From Chachezhania antarctica (lineage in GTDB: Bacteria; Pseudomonadota; Alphaproteobacteria; Rhodobacterales; Rhodobacteraceae), in assembly GCF_003646465.1 (NCBI RefSeq), contig NZ_QZEX01000016.1, forward strand, positions 1 to 64,000: a DNA stretch of 64,000 nucleotides, in the 5' to 3' direction. A program made the translations under genes and the position numbers. How positions within the stretch are numbered: position 1 is the first letter of the stretch; every line of letters begins with the position of its first letter. Below, piece after piece: positions 1-8,613 of the stretch. Under the pieces are notes generated by a model. The model saw only the letters and a program-made list of their open reading frames with translations. It made no database searches and was not told where the DNA came from.

Positions 1-402
1 CCCCGCCCGAAATGCCTCAAAATTCTCTCGCCAGAACCTCCCGAACTCCCGTCCGTTCCGCTCTGGCCGCCCCGTCGTGCGCCTCAGCGCCGCCGGTGAG
101 GGGCTATCTACGGATTGGGGTCAGTACTCGCAAGTGCTTTTTTTCGGAATCGACGATTTTTTCGACCTTACCTTTGGGCAACCGCCCCGGATGGCCCCTT
201 TTGGCCGGAAAATGGCCTTTTTCCGCGATGTTATCCACATGGCCTCCGGCGTTTTGCAGGTCCCAAGGGCAAAAAAGCGGGCGCGCAAAGGGAATCGCAC
301 GGGCTTCAATCGTATCGATTCCCCTGAAAGGACAGCCACGGGCGCAGATTCCCTGCTAGAAGGCTCCGAGTCCCGGTCGAATACCCTCCCGGGCCCGTCA
401 GG
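1..402. other. Gene-free leader region of the window
   Basis: No convincing gene is seen here. Open frames on both strands are short, lack recognisable motifs and overlap one another. The stretch has more T-runs than its surroundings (around 138-145 and 155-160) and GGCC-rich short repeats around 190-220. One exact TTATCCACA (a DnaA-box word) lies at 231-239, but a single copy is expected by chance about once in two windows of this size. The downstream end of the PhyH gene adjoins it at 403. Confidence 0.5.
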
Positions 403-1209
403 TCAGGAATCGGTGCGTTCGAAGATCGTCGGGAACCAGTCTTCGCGCAGACGGTCGCCAGGTTTGTGACCGTGACCCGGGAACGGGGGTGAGGTCCGAC
501 CGGGGCGTTCGACATAGGTTGCGTCGTCGCCCACGAAGCGGACAGAGAACGCCCGGCGCCGCGTGGCGCTGGTATTGCCCCGCGCGCCATGGAGCGTGCG
601 GAAGTGGAAGGCCACCGCATCGCCCGGCGCCATGGGATAGGAAAGCACATCCATGCCTTCCGCGTCCGGGTCCGGCACCGGGCGGTAGAGGTCGGGATCG
701 GGGAAGAACGAGTCCTCGGACACCCAGCGGGTGGGCATCACGTCCTTGTTCCACAGATGGGAGCCCGCGACGCAGCGGAGGGATGCCTCGTCCACAGGAT
801 CCAGCGGGCACCAGAAGCTGATCGTCTGGCGGCCGGCGACAAAGTAGTAGGGGCCGTCCTGATGCCATGGCGTGGCCATCGAGGTGCCGGGCTCCTTCAC
901 CAGGACATGATCGTGGAAGATCTGGACGCGGGACGATCCCATGAGGTCGGCGGCCACTTCGGCCGCGGGGCTGTTCAGGATCGCGCTTGAGAATTCGGGG
1001 ATGCGGGTCCAGTTGCAGTAGTCGTCGAAGAAGCGTCCGGTTTCGCCGGCGCGTTCATTTTCGGATGCGTAGGGACCGGGATGGCGCAGGTTGCGTTCGA
1101 TGCCCGCGCGCAAGCCTTCCACATGTTCGGCGAACAGACCGCGGATCATCACCGCGCCGTCGCGTTGGAAATTGTCGATATCGGCCTGTGTGAGGAGCGG
1201 ATGCGGCAT
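403..1209 (-). CDS. Phytanoyl-CoA dioxygenase (PhyH) family protein
   Basis: A 268-residue predicted Fe(II)/2-oxoglutarate-dependent dioxygenase. The iron-binding facial triad is visible as H116-x-D118 in WHQDGPYY and a distal H207 in FHFRTLHGAR, with a 2-oxoglutarate-binding arginine likely in the TRRR segment about 10 residues later. The length fits the bacterial PhyH family. Such enzymes hydroxylate diverse small molecules, so the substrate cannot be named; phytanoyl-CoA itself is unlikely. It is a single gene running toward the window edge, separated by 26 bases from the end of irr on the same strand, so it could be cotranscribed with irr. Confidence 0.85.
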   Translation of the reverse strand: MPHPLLTQADIDNFQRDGAVMIRGLFAEHVEGLRAGIERNLRHPGPYASENERAGETGRFFDDYCNWTRIPEFSSAILNSPAAEVAADLMGSSRVQIFHDHVLVKEPGTSMATPWHQDGPYYFVAGRQTISFWCPLDPVDEASLRCVAGSHLWNKDVMPTRWVSEDSFFPDPDLYRPVPDPDAEGMDVLSYPMAPGDAVAFHFRTLHGARGNTSATRRRAFSVRFVGDDATYVERPGRTSPPFPGHGHKPGDRLREDWFPTIFERTDS

Positions 1210-1235
1210 GGACGGTTCTGCCCTGCCCTGTTCTA

Positions 1236-1805
1236 CTATTTGCGCCGAAGACGGATAACGACGTCGACCGAGGCGATCTCGGCCCCGTCGGGGGCATCGG
1301 GCAGGCGGGCGATCACCAGCTGGTCGGACGGAGCGTCCGTCAGCCGTGCCTGATCCTCCCAGTAGAAGTGCGGGTGATCGTGCGTATTGGTGTCGAAATA
1401 GCTCTTGGACCCGTCGACCGTGACTTCCTGCATCAGGCCCGCATCGCAGAAGGCCCTTAGAGTATTGTATACGGTCGCCAGTGAAACGGCGGCGCCGGCG
1501 GTCTTCACGGCCTCGAAAAGGCTTTCGGCGGTGACGTGACGGTGATGGCCGTCCCCGATCAGAAGCCGGGCCAGTGCAAGCCTCTGGCGCGTGGGCCTGA
1601 GCCCGACCTTGCCAAGCCAGGCGGTGGCGCGTTCTTCTTCGGTGACGCTCGCCACATCACCGTCGATACCGTGTTCGCGGTCGAAGTCGGGTTCGTGGCA
1701 AGGGGTGTCCTTCAGGTCGACCTCGTAGACGTTCGTTGCCACATCCTGGCGGGATGCAGCATGCGCCTGCGTGGCCGTGTTCGCCCTGGTATCCTTCGCG
1801 GTCAT
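1236..1805 (-). CDS. irr: Iron response regulator Irr (Fur family)
   Basis: A Fur-superfamily regulator that in alphaproteobacteria represses iron-using genes under iron limitation and is controlled by haem. The core starts at about residue 60 with GLRPTRQRLALARLL (winged helix), then the His-rich HHRHVTAESL, SLATVYNTLRAF (DNA recognition helix) and the dimerisation part with DHPHFYWED. The ATG at 1805 gives 189 residues, about 45-50 more than typical Rhodobacterales Irr; the N-terminal extension has low similarity to anything I recognise, so a later GTG start is possible. The gene is divergent from fabA, a layout often seen in this group. Confidence 0.88.
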   Translation of the reverse strand: MTAKDTRANTATQAHAASRQDVATNVYEVDLKDTPCHEPDFDREHGIDGDVASVTEEERATAWLGKVGLRPTRQRLALARLLIGDGHHRHVTAESLFEAVKTAGAAVSLATVYNTLRAFCDAGLMQEVTVDGSKSYFDTNTHDHPHFYWEDQARLTDAPSDQLVIARLPDAPDGAEIASVDVVIRLRRK

Positions 1806-2233
1806 ATGTCCGACCTGTTTGCTCCGGTTCCGGCATCTGCGCACCGGACGTGGCTTGCAGAGAAATCTCTCTGGTTTCTCCACACTATAAAAACCTCCGG
1901 GCCAGAGTTTCAATGCATATTCAAGGGATATTCCTGCCTCTGCCTGCACAGTGACGCGGCGCAACACTGTCGCTGCCCAAGTTTGCATCCCCCGGACAAC
2001 CTGTGCGGGCGGCTGATCGGGATACTGGGCGCGGAACGGGCGGCAGGGGTGCCCGGCACCCTTGCAGGCCCCCGACAGCCGGTGCTAGAGGAAGGGCAAT
2101 CGAGAAACCGGGTGCGCGCTATGGCAGACAGCCGCCGCATAACACCCGGAAAAGACGGGACGACAGCGACGTTCCCGACGGCGACTGGCATCGCCGACCC
2201 GGGCCGCTGCCGCAGAGAGGAGACGCGCCGAAT
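1806..2233. promoter_or_regulatory. Divergent irr / fabA promoter region
   Basis: This 428-base region separates the divergent irr and fabA genes and must hold both promoters. It contains an AT-rich patch (CTATAAAAA at about 1885-1893) and a direct repeat ATATTC at 1917-1922 and 1928-1933, spaced by 11 bases, about one helical turn, which could be a protein-binding site. I found no good match to the published Irr iron-control element. A ribosome-binding GGAG lies shortly before the fabA start. A longer open frame in phase with fabA covers much of this stretch but its translation has no FabA-like sequence. Confidence 0.4.
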
Positions 2234-2749
2234 ATGGGTCAGTTCCCCGACAGTTTCGACAAGGACGCCCTGCTGGCCTGTGCCCGCGGCGAGTTGTTCG
2301 GCCCCGGCAATGCGCAATTGCCCGAACCCCCGATGCTGATGATGGATCGCATCACCGAAGTGTCCGCCGACGCGGGCGAAAACGGCAAGGGCCATATCGT
2401 GGCCGAGCTGGATATCACCCCCGATCTGTGGTTCTTCCCCTGCCATTTCCCCGGGAACGAGGTCATGCCGGGCTGCCTGATGGTGGATGGCCTGTGGCAG
2501 CTGACCGGCTTCAACCTTGGCTGGCGCGGCTGGCAGGGACAGGGCTTTGCCCTGGGCGCGGGCGAGGTGAAGCTTTCGGGCATGATCCGTCCCGACCGCA
2601 AGCTGGTCACCTACGAGGTCAACTTCACCCGCGTGATCGACCGCCGCCTGAAGATGGGCGTGGCCGACGGGCGCGTGCTGGCCGACGGCGAAACGGTCTG
2701 CCAGGTCAAGGACATGAAAGTCGGCCTGTCCGCGCCGGAATCTTCCTGA
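2234..2749 (+). CDS. fabA: 3-hydroxydecanoyl-ACP dehydratase/isomerase FabA
   Basis: A 171-residue hot-dog-fold enzyme that dehydrates 3-hydroxydecanoyl-ACP and isomerises trans-2- to cis-3-decenoyl-ACP, the branch point to unsaturated fatty acids. The active-site pair is H71 in [14 protein letters not shown] and D85 in VDGLWQL, and the length matches the E. coli protein. The start is the ATG preceded by GGAG; the frame is open further upstream but that part is not FabA-like. It is followed by fabB and fabI on the same strand, so this is the anaerobic-type unsaturated fatty acid operon. Confidence 0.96.
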   Translation: MGQFPDSFDKDALLACARGELFGPGNAQLPEPPMLMMDRITEVSADAGENGKGHIVAELDITPDLWFFPCHFPGNEVMPGCLMVDGLWQLTGFNLGWRGWQGQGFALGAGEVKLSGMIRPDRKLVTYEVNFTRVIDRRLKMGVADGRVLADGETVCQVKDMKVGLSAPESS

Positions 2750-2779
2750 TAGACACGGGTCACGCTTCGCCGTCTTGAC

Positions 2780-2796
2780 GGAACCGAACGGGTTCC
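2780..2796 (+). promoter_or_regulatory. Inverted repeat between fabA and fabB
   Basis: GGAACC-GAACG-GGTTCC forms a perfect 6-bp inverted repeat in the 86-base gap between fabA and fabB. It lies next to TTGACG at 2775-2780, which resembles a -35 element. It could be a small mRNA hairpin that tunes fabB expression or an operator of an internal promoter. No T-run follows, so it is not a standard terminator. Confidence 0.3.
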
Positions 2797-2835
2797 GATC
2801 TGACAAGGTATTCGAGAAGGACAAGGGAGGCGCCA

Positions 2836-4065
2836 ATGCGCCGTGTCGTGGTAACCGGGCTGGGCATCGTCTCGTCCATTGGCAACAATGCCGGGGAAGT
2901 TCTGGAGTCGCTCCGTTCCGGGTTCAGCGGCATCCGTGCCAGCGAAGAGATGACGGAACACGGGTTCCGCAGCCGTGTGGCCGGTGCGCTGAACATCGAC
3001 CTCGCCGATCATATCGAAAAACGCCTGATGCGCTTCATGGGACCGGGGGCGGGCTATGCCTACCTCGCCATGCAGCAGGCCATCACCGATGCAGGGCTGG
3101 ACGACAGCGATGTCGTGAACCCACGCACCGGGCTGGTGGCGGGCTCCGGCGGGCCGTCGACCTCGGCCATGTTGCAGGCGCACCAGACGGTGCTGGAAAA
3201 GGGATCGCCCAAGCGGATCGGGCCCTTCGCGGTACCAAAATGCATGTCCTCCACGATCTCGGCCAACCTTGCGACGGCTTACAAGATCAAGGGCCTGAAC
3301 TATTCCATCACCTCGGCCTGCTCGACCTCGCTGCATTGCATCGGCAACGCGGCCGAACAGATCATGATGGGCAAGCAGGACGTGATGTTCGCCGGCGGCG
3401 GCGAGGAACTGGACTGGACGCTGTCCTGCCTCTTCGACGCGATGGGCGCGATGTCGTCCAAGTACAACGACACCCCCGAACGGGCGAGCCGCGCCTTCGA
3501 CGCCGATCGCGACGGGTTCGTTATCTCGGGCGGCGGCGGGATCGTCGTGCTGGAAGACCTGGAACACGCCAAGGCGCGCGGCGCCAGGATCTATGCCGAG
3601 GTCACGGGCTATGCCGCGACGTCCGATGGCCACGACATGGTCGCGCCTTCCGGTGAAGGCGGCGAGCGGGCGATGCGCGTTGCGCTGTCGACCCTGCCCG
3701 AGGACCGCAAGGTCAGCTACATCAACGCGCACGGCACATCGACGCCCGTAGGCGACGTGGGCGAAGTGGAAGCGGTGCGCCGGATCTTCGGCCAGGGCTC
3801 CACCCCGCCGATCAGTTCGACCAAGTCGATGACGGGCCATGCCCAAGGCGCGGCCGGCGCGCTCGAGGCGATCTTCTGCCTCCTGATGCTGCAGAACGAT
3901 TTCATCACGCCGTCGATCAATGTCGAAAACCTGGACCCGGCGCTCGATCCGGCCGAGATCGCGACGACCCGCAAGGACGACGCCGGACTCGATTCCGTGA
4001 TGACGAACAGCTTCGGCTTCGGCGGCACCAACGGATCGATGATCCTTTCCAATTACAGGGACTGA
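2836..4065 (+). CDS. fabB: Beta-ketoacyl-ACP synthase I FabB
   Basis: A 409-residue condensing enzyme that elongates acyl-ACP with malonyl-ACP and is needed to extend cis-unsaturated intermediates made by FabA. The catalytic triad is C162 (TSACSTSLHC), H299 (NAHGTSTPVGD) and H335 (MTGHAQGAAG), nearly the same numbering as E. coli FabB. The protein begins MRRVVVTGLGIVSS, as usual for the family, after an AAGGGAGG ribosome-binding site. It is followed 7 bases later by fabI. Confidence 0.96.
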   Translation: MRRVVVTGLGIVSSIGNNAGEVLESLRSGFSGIRASEEMTEHGFRSRVAGALNIDLADHIEKRLMRFMGPGAGYAYLAMQQAITDAGLDDSDVVNPRTGLVAGSGGPSTSAMLQAHQTVLEKGSPKRIGPFAVPKCMSSTISANLATAYKIKGLNYSITSACSTSLHCIGNAAEQIMMGKQDVMFAGGGEELDWTLSCLFDAMGAMSSKYNDTPERASRAFDADRDGFVISGGGGIVVLEDLEHAKARGARIYAEVTGYAATSDGHDMVAPSGEGGERAMRVALSTLPEDRKVSYINAHGTSTPVGDVGEVEAVRRIFGQGSTPPISSTKSMTGHAQGAAGALEAIFCLLMLQNDFITPSINVENLDPALDPAEIATTRKDDAGLDSVMTNSFGFGGTNGSMILSNYRD

Positions 4066-4072
4066 CGGCGAC

Positions 4073-4864
4073 ATGACGGACAGCTTGAAGGGAAAGCGCG
4101 GCCTGGTCATGGGCGTCGCAAATGAAAAGTCGATCGCCTGGGGGATCGCGCGGGCGCTCCACCAGGAAGGGGCGGAGCTGGCCTTCACCTTCCAGGGCGA
4201 CGCTTTCGGCAAGCGGGTGGAGCCGCTGGCCGCGTCGGTCGGATCGGACCTGCTGGTGGATGTCGACGTCACGGATGACGCGTCGCTCGACCGCGCCTTC
4301 GCGGCACTGGCCGAGAAGTGGGAGACGATCGATTTCCTTGTCCACGCCATCGCCTATTCCGACAAGTCGGAACTGACGGGCCGCTTCCTGAATACCAGCA
4401 GGACCAACTTCAAGCATTCGCTGGAAATCAGTGCCTACTCGTTCATCGACGTGGCCCGGCGCGCCTACCCTCTGATGAAGGACAATGGCGGTTCGCTTGT
4501 AACGCTGACCTACCAGGGTTCGAACCGCGTGGTTCCGAATTACAACGTAATGGGCGTGGCCAAGGCCGCGCTGGAATCCGCCACGCGCTACCTTGCCAAC
4601 GATCTGGGCCCGGACGGGATCCGCGTGAACGCGATCTCTCCCGGCCCGATGCGGACGCTGGCGGGTGCCGCCATCGGCGGCGCGCGCAAGACCTACAAGC
4701 ACACCGACCAGAACGCCCCTCTGCGCAGCAACGCGACGCTGGAAGCCGTGGGCGGGACCGCCGTCTATCTCGTGTCCGACGCCGGCGCCTCGACCACGGG
4801 CGAGATCATCCGCGTTGACGGCGGGTTCCACGTGCTGGGCATGCCGCAGGCCGAACACCTGTAG
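4073..4864 (+). CDS. fabI: Enoyl-ACP reductase (NADH) FabI
   Basis: A 263-residue short-chain dehydrogenase-type reductase that completes the fatty acid elongation cycle. It has the FabI-specific cofactor motif GVANEKSIAWGIA near residues 14-26 and the catalytic residues Y147, Y157 and K164 in the segment LTYQGSNRVVPNYNVMGVAK. It starts 7 bases after fabB and is the last gene of the operon; a copy of the dispersed 3' hairpin repeat follows about 120 bases downstream. The enzyme is the usual target of triclosan; no resistance change can be judged from sequence alone. Confidence 0.95.
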   Translation: MTDSLKGKRGLVMGVANEKSIAWGIARALHQEGAELAFTFQGDAFGKRVEPLAASVGSDLLVDVDVTDDASLDRAFAALAEKWETIDFLVHAIAYSDKSELTGRFLNTSRTNFKHSLEISAYSFIDVARRAYPLMKDNGGSLVTLTYQGSNRVVPNYNVMGVAKAALESATRYLANDLGPDGIRVNAISPGPMRTLAGAAIGGARKTYKHTDQNAPLRSNATLEAVGGTAVYLVSDAGASTTGEIIRVDGGFHVLGMPQAEHL

Positions 4865-4983
4865 TCTTCGGCGCGGGGTGAACGTCGCCTGCCCTGCGGG
4901 CATTGCGACGCGCTGACGCGCGCCGGCATTGGCGAACTGCCGATGCTGCCACCACCATTCCTTGTCGTCGGAACAATGCACCG

Positions 4984-5108
4984 TCGGTCTGCCTCCGGCG
5001 GAGGTATTTGGGGGCCAAAGACGTCAGGGCGAGCGCCCCTGCATTCTTCTCTTCCCAAAATACTCCGGGGGAGTCCGAGCCGCAGGCTCGGGCGGGGGCA
5101 GAGCCCCC
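4984..5108 (+). repeat. Dispersed 3'-end hairpin repeat, copy 1
   Basis: First of five related intergenic elements. The left arm GAGGTATTTG...CCAAAGACG (5001-5023) is the approximate inverse of the right arm CTTCTCTTCC-CAAAATACTCC (5046-5066), so the transcript can fold into a long bulged stem. The distal flank (5062-5108) adds a second palindrome, GAGCCGCAGGCTC, and a GGGGGCAGAGCCCCC stem, and is nearly identical to the flank of copy 5. The element lies downstream of fabI and oriented with it. The rest of the 341-base gap (4865-5205) holds no gene that I can support. Confidence 0.75.
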
Positions 5109-5205
5109 TCGCGCACATGGGCGGCCTTGTGCCCGGCGGCGCGCTTGGGCACTGTCCTTGACAGGGAGGAGCCGTGCGGTTCCGGTCCAACAGGGGAGAC
5201 CCGGC

Positions 5206-5892
5206 ATGGCGATCACCACTTGCGTTTTCGACGCCTACGGCACGCTGTTCGATGTTGCTGCCGCCGCGCGGCAAGCCGCGGACGAACCTGATTTCCCGAC
5301 GCTGAAGAAGAAGTGGGCGGCCGTGGCGACCCATTGGCGTCTGAAGCAGCTTCAGTACTCCTGGCTGCGCGCGGTCACCGGCGCGCATACCGATTTCTGG
5401 GAGGTCACGCAGAATGGGCTCGATTGGGCGCTGGAGGCGCAGGGGCTGGGCGATCAGCCTGCCCTGCGTCAGCGGCTGCTGGATCTGTATTGGGAGCTGT
5501 CCGCCTTCCCGGAAGTGCCCGACATGCTAGCCGCGCTGAAGACGGCCGGGTTTCAGACCGCGATCCTGTCCAACGGCTCGCCCGAGATGCTGGCCGGTGC
5601 TGTCGAGTCCGCCGGGATCGGGCCTTTGCTCGACGATGTGCTGTCCGTCGAAACCGTCGGAATCTTCAAGCCCGACTCGAAGGTGTACGATCTCGTCGGC
5701 GCGCGGTTCGGATGCGCTACGGACGAAGTGCTGTTCGTGTCCTCGAACGGATGGGATGCCGCGGCGGCCTCCGGGTACGGGTTTTCGACCGTCTGGGTGA
5801 ACCGTGCAGGCGAACCGGTGGACCGGCTTCCATGGAAACCGACCCGGATCCTGGACGATTTGCGGGCGATCCCGGACATCGCCAAGGGCTGA
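5206..5892 (+). CDS. Haloacid dehalogenase type II-like HAD hydrolase
   Basis: A 228-residue HAD-superfamily enzyme. The nucleophile is D9 in VFDAYGTLFD, motif II is LSNGSP, the motif III lysine lies in GIFKPDSKVY, and motif IV is SSNGWDAAAA. These spacings match L-2-haloacid dehalogenases (type II), which release halide from 2-haloalkanoic acids with inversion. The frame is open upstream but the ATG at 5206 with GGGGAG just before it gives the family start. It is followed by an alpha/beta hydrolase 15 bases later. Haloacetate-type activity is likely from family resemblance but other small phosphate or halo substrates are possible. Confidence 0.85.
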   Translation: MAITTCVFDAYGTLFDVAAAARQAADEPDFPTLKKKWAAVATHWRLKQLQYSWLRAVTGAHTDFWEVTQNGLDWALEAQGLGDQPALRQRLLDLYWELSAFPEVPDMLAALKTAGFQTAILSNGSPEMLAGAVESAGIGPLLDDVLSVETVGIFKPDSKVYDLVGARFGCATDEVLFVSSNGWDAAAASGYGFSTVWVNRAGEPVDRLPWKPTRILDDLRAIPDIAKG

Positions 5893-5907
5893 AGACAAGG
5901 ATTACCG

Positions 5908-6738
5908 ATGGCCGAGTTCACGACTTCCGACGGGCTGAGGCTCTACTACGAAACCCGGGGGGAGGGCGCGCCGATCCTGTGCCTGCCGGGGCTGACCCGC
6001 AATGTGCGGGATTTCGACTTCGTGGCGCCGCATCTGGACGGGTACCGGATGATCGCGCTGGATCTGCGGGGGCGTGGGCTGTCGGCGCATGATCCCGACT
6101 ACATGACCTACAACATCTTCCGCGAAGGCGAAGACGTGGTCGACCTGCTGGACCATCTCGGTCTGGACAGGGCAACCTTCCTCGGCACCTCTCGTGGCGG
6201 GCTCGTGACCATGGCGGTGGCCGCATCGCGCCCCGAACGGCTGGCAGGCGCAATCCTGAACGATGTGGGGCCCGAGGTGGGCCCCGCAGGCATCGCGCGG
6301 ATCATGGGCTACCTTGGCGCCACGCCAGAGGAGCCCACCCACGACGCATGGGCCAGGGCCGCGATGGAGGCCAACGCGCCGGAATTTCCCGGCGTTCCCC
6401 TGTCGGTTTGGCGCCAGCAAGCCGAGGCGCAGTTCATCGAGACGGGTGACGGTCTGGCCCTGCGCTATGACCCGCATCTGCGCACGGCGATCCTTGAACA
6501 GGCGGCGGCCGGGGACGCCCCGGACCTGTGGCAGTTCTTCGACAACTTGCGCGGTATCCCCACTGGCGTGATCCGCGGCGCGAACTCGGACATCCTGACG
6601 CCCGAGACGCTGGCGAAGATGCGGGAGCGTCGCCCCGATTTGATGGTGGCCGAGGTGCCCGATCGCGGTCATCCTCCGTTCCTTGACGAGCGCGAGTCGC
6701 TCTCCATGATCCGCGCCGTACTGGAGGCCGCCACGTGA
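5908..6738 (+). CDS. Alpha/beta-fold hydrolase
   Basis: A 276-residue hydrolase with the nucleophile elbow GTSRGG, an oxyanion loop around CLPGLTRN and a C-terminal catalytic histidine in DRGHPPFLDE. An acidic triad residue is likely in the GANSDIL segment. No signal peptide is present, so it acts in the cytoplasm. Substrate is unknown. It sits between the HAD dehalogenase and a PLP dehydratase, overlapping the latter by 4 bases (GTGA), so the three probably form one transcription unit. Confidence 0.8.
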   Translation: MAEFTTSDGLRLYYETRGEGAPILCLPGLTRNVRDFDFVAPHLDGYRMIALDLRGRGLSAHDPDYMTYNIFREGEDVVDLLDHLGLDRATFLGTSRGGLVTMAVAASRPERLAGAILNDVGPEVGPAGIARIMGYLGATPEEPTHDAWARAAMEANAPEFPGVPLSVWRQQAEAQFIETGDGLALRYDPHLRTAILEQAAAGDAPDLWQFFDNLRGIPTGVIRGANSDILTPETLAKMRERRPDLMVAEVPDRGHPPFLDERESLSMIRAVLEAAT

Positions 6739-7712
6739 CATCCCTTGCCCTGATCGAAGCCGCCGCCGAACGGTTGCGCGGCCATGCCCGCCACACGCCG
6801 CTTCTGTCCTCGCCCTTCCTGGACGAGATCGCGGGCCGCCCGGTCTTCGTAAAGCCCGAATGCCTGCAGCATACCGGCAGCTTCAAGTTCCGCGGAGGTT
6901 GGTCGGCGGTGTCGGCGTTGGAGCCCGAAACGCGCATGCGAGGCGTGATCGCCTATTCCAGCGGCAACCACGCACAGGGCGTGGCGGCAGCGGCGAAGGG
7001 GCATGGCATCCCGGCGGTGATCATCATGCCGGAAGACGCCCCGGCGCTGAAGATCGCCAACACGCGGGCCCTTGGCGCCGAGGTCGTGCTGTACGACCGC
7101 GCCAATGAAAGCCGCGAGGAGATCGGCGCCCGTCTGGCGGAAGAACGCGGGCTGACCCTGATCCGACCCTATGACGAACCGCAGGTCATCGCCGGCCAGG
7201 GCACGACGGGGCTGGAGATCGCCGCGCAGGCGGCCGAGGCAGGTGTGACCGAGGCCGACGTGATGGTCTGTTGCGGTGGTGGCGGGCTGACGTCGGGCAT
7301 TGCGCTTGCGCTGGACGCCAAGGCGCCCGGCCTGAAGGTGCGGCCGGTGGAACCGGAGGGGTTCGACGATGTCACACGCTCGCTGGCCACGGGGCAGATT
7401 CAGTCGAACCCGTCGATGGCGGGCGGGCTGTGCGACGCGATCCTGACGCCGGCGCCCGGTGACATCACCTTCCCGATCATGCACCGCCTGTGCGGCCTTG
7501 GCATCGTCGTGAGCGATGAGGAGGCGCTGCGGGCCATGGCGCAGGCCTTCCTGCGGCTGAAGCTGGTGGCCGAACCCGGCGGTGCCGTGGCGCTGGCCGC
7601 CGCGCTCTACCACGGGGCGGAAAGCGACGCGCCGGCGGTCATCGCCGTGATCTCGGGCGGGAATGTGGATCCCGCGATCTTTGCCCGCGCGCTCGGCGCA
7701 CTGGATGTGTAG
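6735..7712 (+). CDS. Threonine/serine dehydratase family (PLP)
   Basis: A 325-residue fold-type II PLP enzyme. The Schiff-base lysine is in TGSFKFRGG, the substrate loop is SSGNHAQG and the phosphate-binding loop is CCGGGGL. It lacks the C-terminal ACT regulatory domain of biosynthetic IlvA, so it resembles catabolic serine/threonine dehydratases or serine racemases. The start is a GTG that overlaps the stop of the preceding hydrolase, implying translational coupling. Exact substrate (L-threonine, L-serine or a hydroxyaspartate) cannot be told. Confidence 0.85.
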   Translation: MTSLALIEAAAERLRGHARHTPLLSSPFLDEIAGRPVFVKPECLQHTGSFKFRGGWSAVSALEPETRMRGVIAYSSGNHAQGVAAAAKGHGIPAVIIMPEDAPALKIANTRALGAEVVLYDRANESREEIGARLAEERGLTLIRPYDEPQVIAGQGTTGLEIAAQAAEAGVTEADVMVCCGGGGLTSGIALALDAKAPGLKVRPVEPEGFDDVTRSLATGQIQSNPSMAGGLCDAILTPAPGDITFPIMHRLCGLGIVVSDEEALRAMAQAFLRLKLVAEPGGAVALAAALYHGAESDAPAVIAVISGGNVDPAIFARALGALDV

Positions 7713-7728
7713 CACCGGCGGGCAATAA

Positions 7729-7744
7729 GGTTGACGGCTCAACC
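7729..7744. promoter_or_regulatory. Candidate operator upstream of the pca operon
   Basis: GGTTGACGGCTCAACC is a perfect 6-bp inverted repeat with a 4-base centre in the 112-base gap before pcaD. Its size would suit a LysR- or IclR-type regulator of protocatechuate catabolism. It differs from the ATAACC-N4-GGTTAA site described for PcaQ of Sinorhizobium. No regulator gene lies next to the operon, so the regulator would act from elsewhere. Confidence 0.4.
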
Positions 7745-7824
7745 ATTTTCTGCGCGAAATTGGACAGCGCCGGACCAACCGGCGAGCCTGTGGCCAAGAT
7801 GAGAATCAGATTGGGGAGGGAAGG

Positions 7825-8613
7825 ATGAACATCGTCGATCTGGGCGACGTGCGCCTGCATTACCGTGTCGATGGCGATCTGGATGGCGCGCCGGTGGTCT
7901 TTGCCAATTCGCTGGGAACGGATCTGCGGCTTTGGGACCAGGTCCTGCCGCTGCTGCCTTCGGGGCTGAAGATCATCCGATACGACAAGCGCGGGCACGG
8001 GTTGTCGTCCCTGCCGCCTGGTCCCTACAAGATGGGCCAGCTAGTGACCGATGTCGAAAAACTGATGGATCATCTGGGCGTGGCGGACGCGCTGTTCGTG
8101 GGCCTCTCCATCGGCGGCATGATCGCGCAGGGGATCGCCGTCAAACGGCCCGATCTGGTGCGCGCCGTGGTCCTGTCGAACACCGGCGCCAAGATCGGCA
8201 CGAAAGACATGTGGGATGATCGCGTCGCCGCGGTGAAGGCATCGGGCATCGAACCCATGGCCGACGCGGTGATGGAACGATGGTTCTCTCCCGCCTTCCG
8301 CGCCAGCCCCGAATTGGAAGCCTGGCGCAACATGCTGGTCCGCCAGCCGGCTGAAGGCTACGCCGGCTGTTCGGCGGCCATTTCCGGCACCGATTTCTAC
8401 ACGCCCACGTCCGGCCTGCGAATCCCCGCGCTGGGGATCGCGGGCGATGTCGACGGCTCCACCCCGCCGGATCTGGTGCGGGAGACGATTGACCTGATCC
8501 CGGGTTCGAAATTCGAGATCATACGCGGCACCGGCCACCTTCCTTGCGTGGAAGCGCCGGAGCGTTACGCGGAAATCCTGACTGCCTTCATCAAAGGAAC
8601 CGGCCATGTCTGA
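7825..8613 (+). CDS. pcaD: 3-oxoadipate enol-lactonase PcaD
   Basis: A 262-residue alpha/beta hydrolase that opens beta-ketoadipate enol-lactone to beta-ketoadipate. The nucleophile is S95 in GLSIGG, with a characteristic ANSLGTDLRLWD segment near the N terminus and a catalytic histidine in GTGHLPCVE near the C terminus. Its place directly ahead of pcaC, pcaH and pcaG fixes the assignment. It overlaps pcaC by 8 bases. A GGGAGG ribosome-binding site precedes the ATG. Confidence 0.93.
   Translation: MNIVDLGDVRLHYRVDGDLDGAPVVFANSLGTDLRLWDQVLPLLPSGLKIIRYDKRGHGLSSLPPGPYKMGQLVTDVEKLMDHLGVADALFVGLSIGGMIAQGIAVKRPDLVRAVVLSNTGAKIGTKDMWDDRVAAVKASGIEPMADAVMERWFSPAFRASPELEAWRNMLVRQPAEGYAGCSAAISGTDFYTPTSGLRIPALGIAGDVDGSTPPDLVRETIDLIPGSKFEIIRGTGHLPCVEAPERYAEILTAFIKGTGHV

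Noticed and set aside
231-239. Exact DnaA-box word TTATCCACA in the leading 400 bases
   Set aside because: One copy without a cluster of similar words or neighbouring replication genes; expected by chance about 0.5 times per window on both strands.
1806-2233. Irr iron-control element in the irr/fabA region
   Set aside because: No convincing match to the known dyad was found; only a direct ATATTC repeat is visible.
2611-4350. Long antisense open frame (579 codons) opposite fabB and fabI
   Set aside because: It lies fully on top of well-supported FabB and FabI and has no recognisable motif; long antisense frames are common in high-GC DNA.
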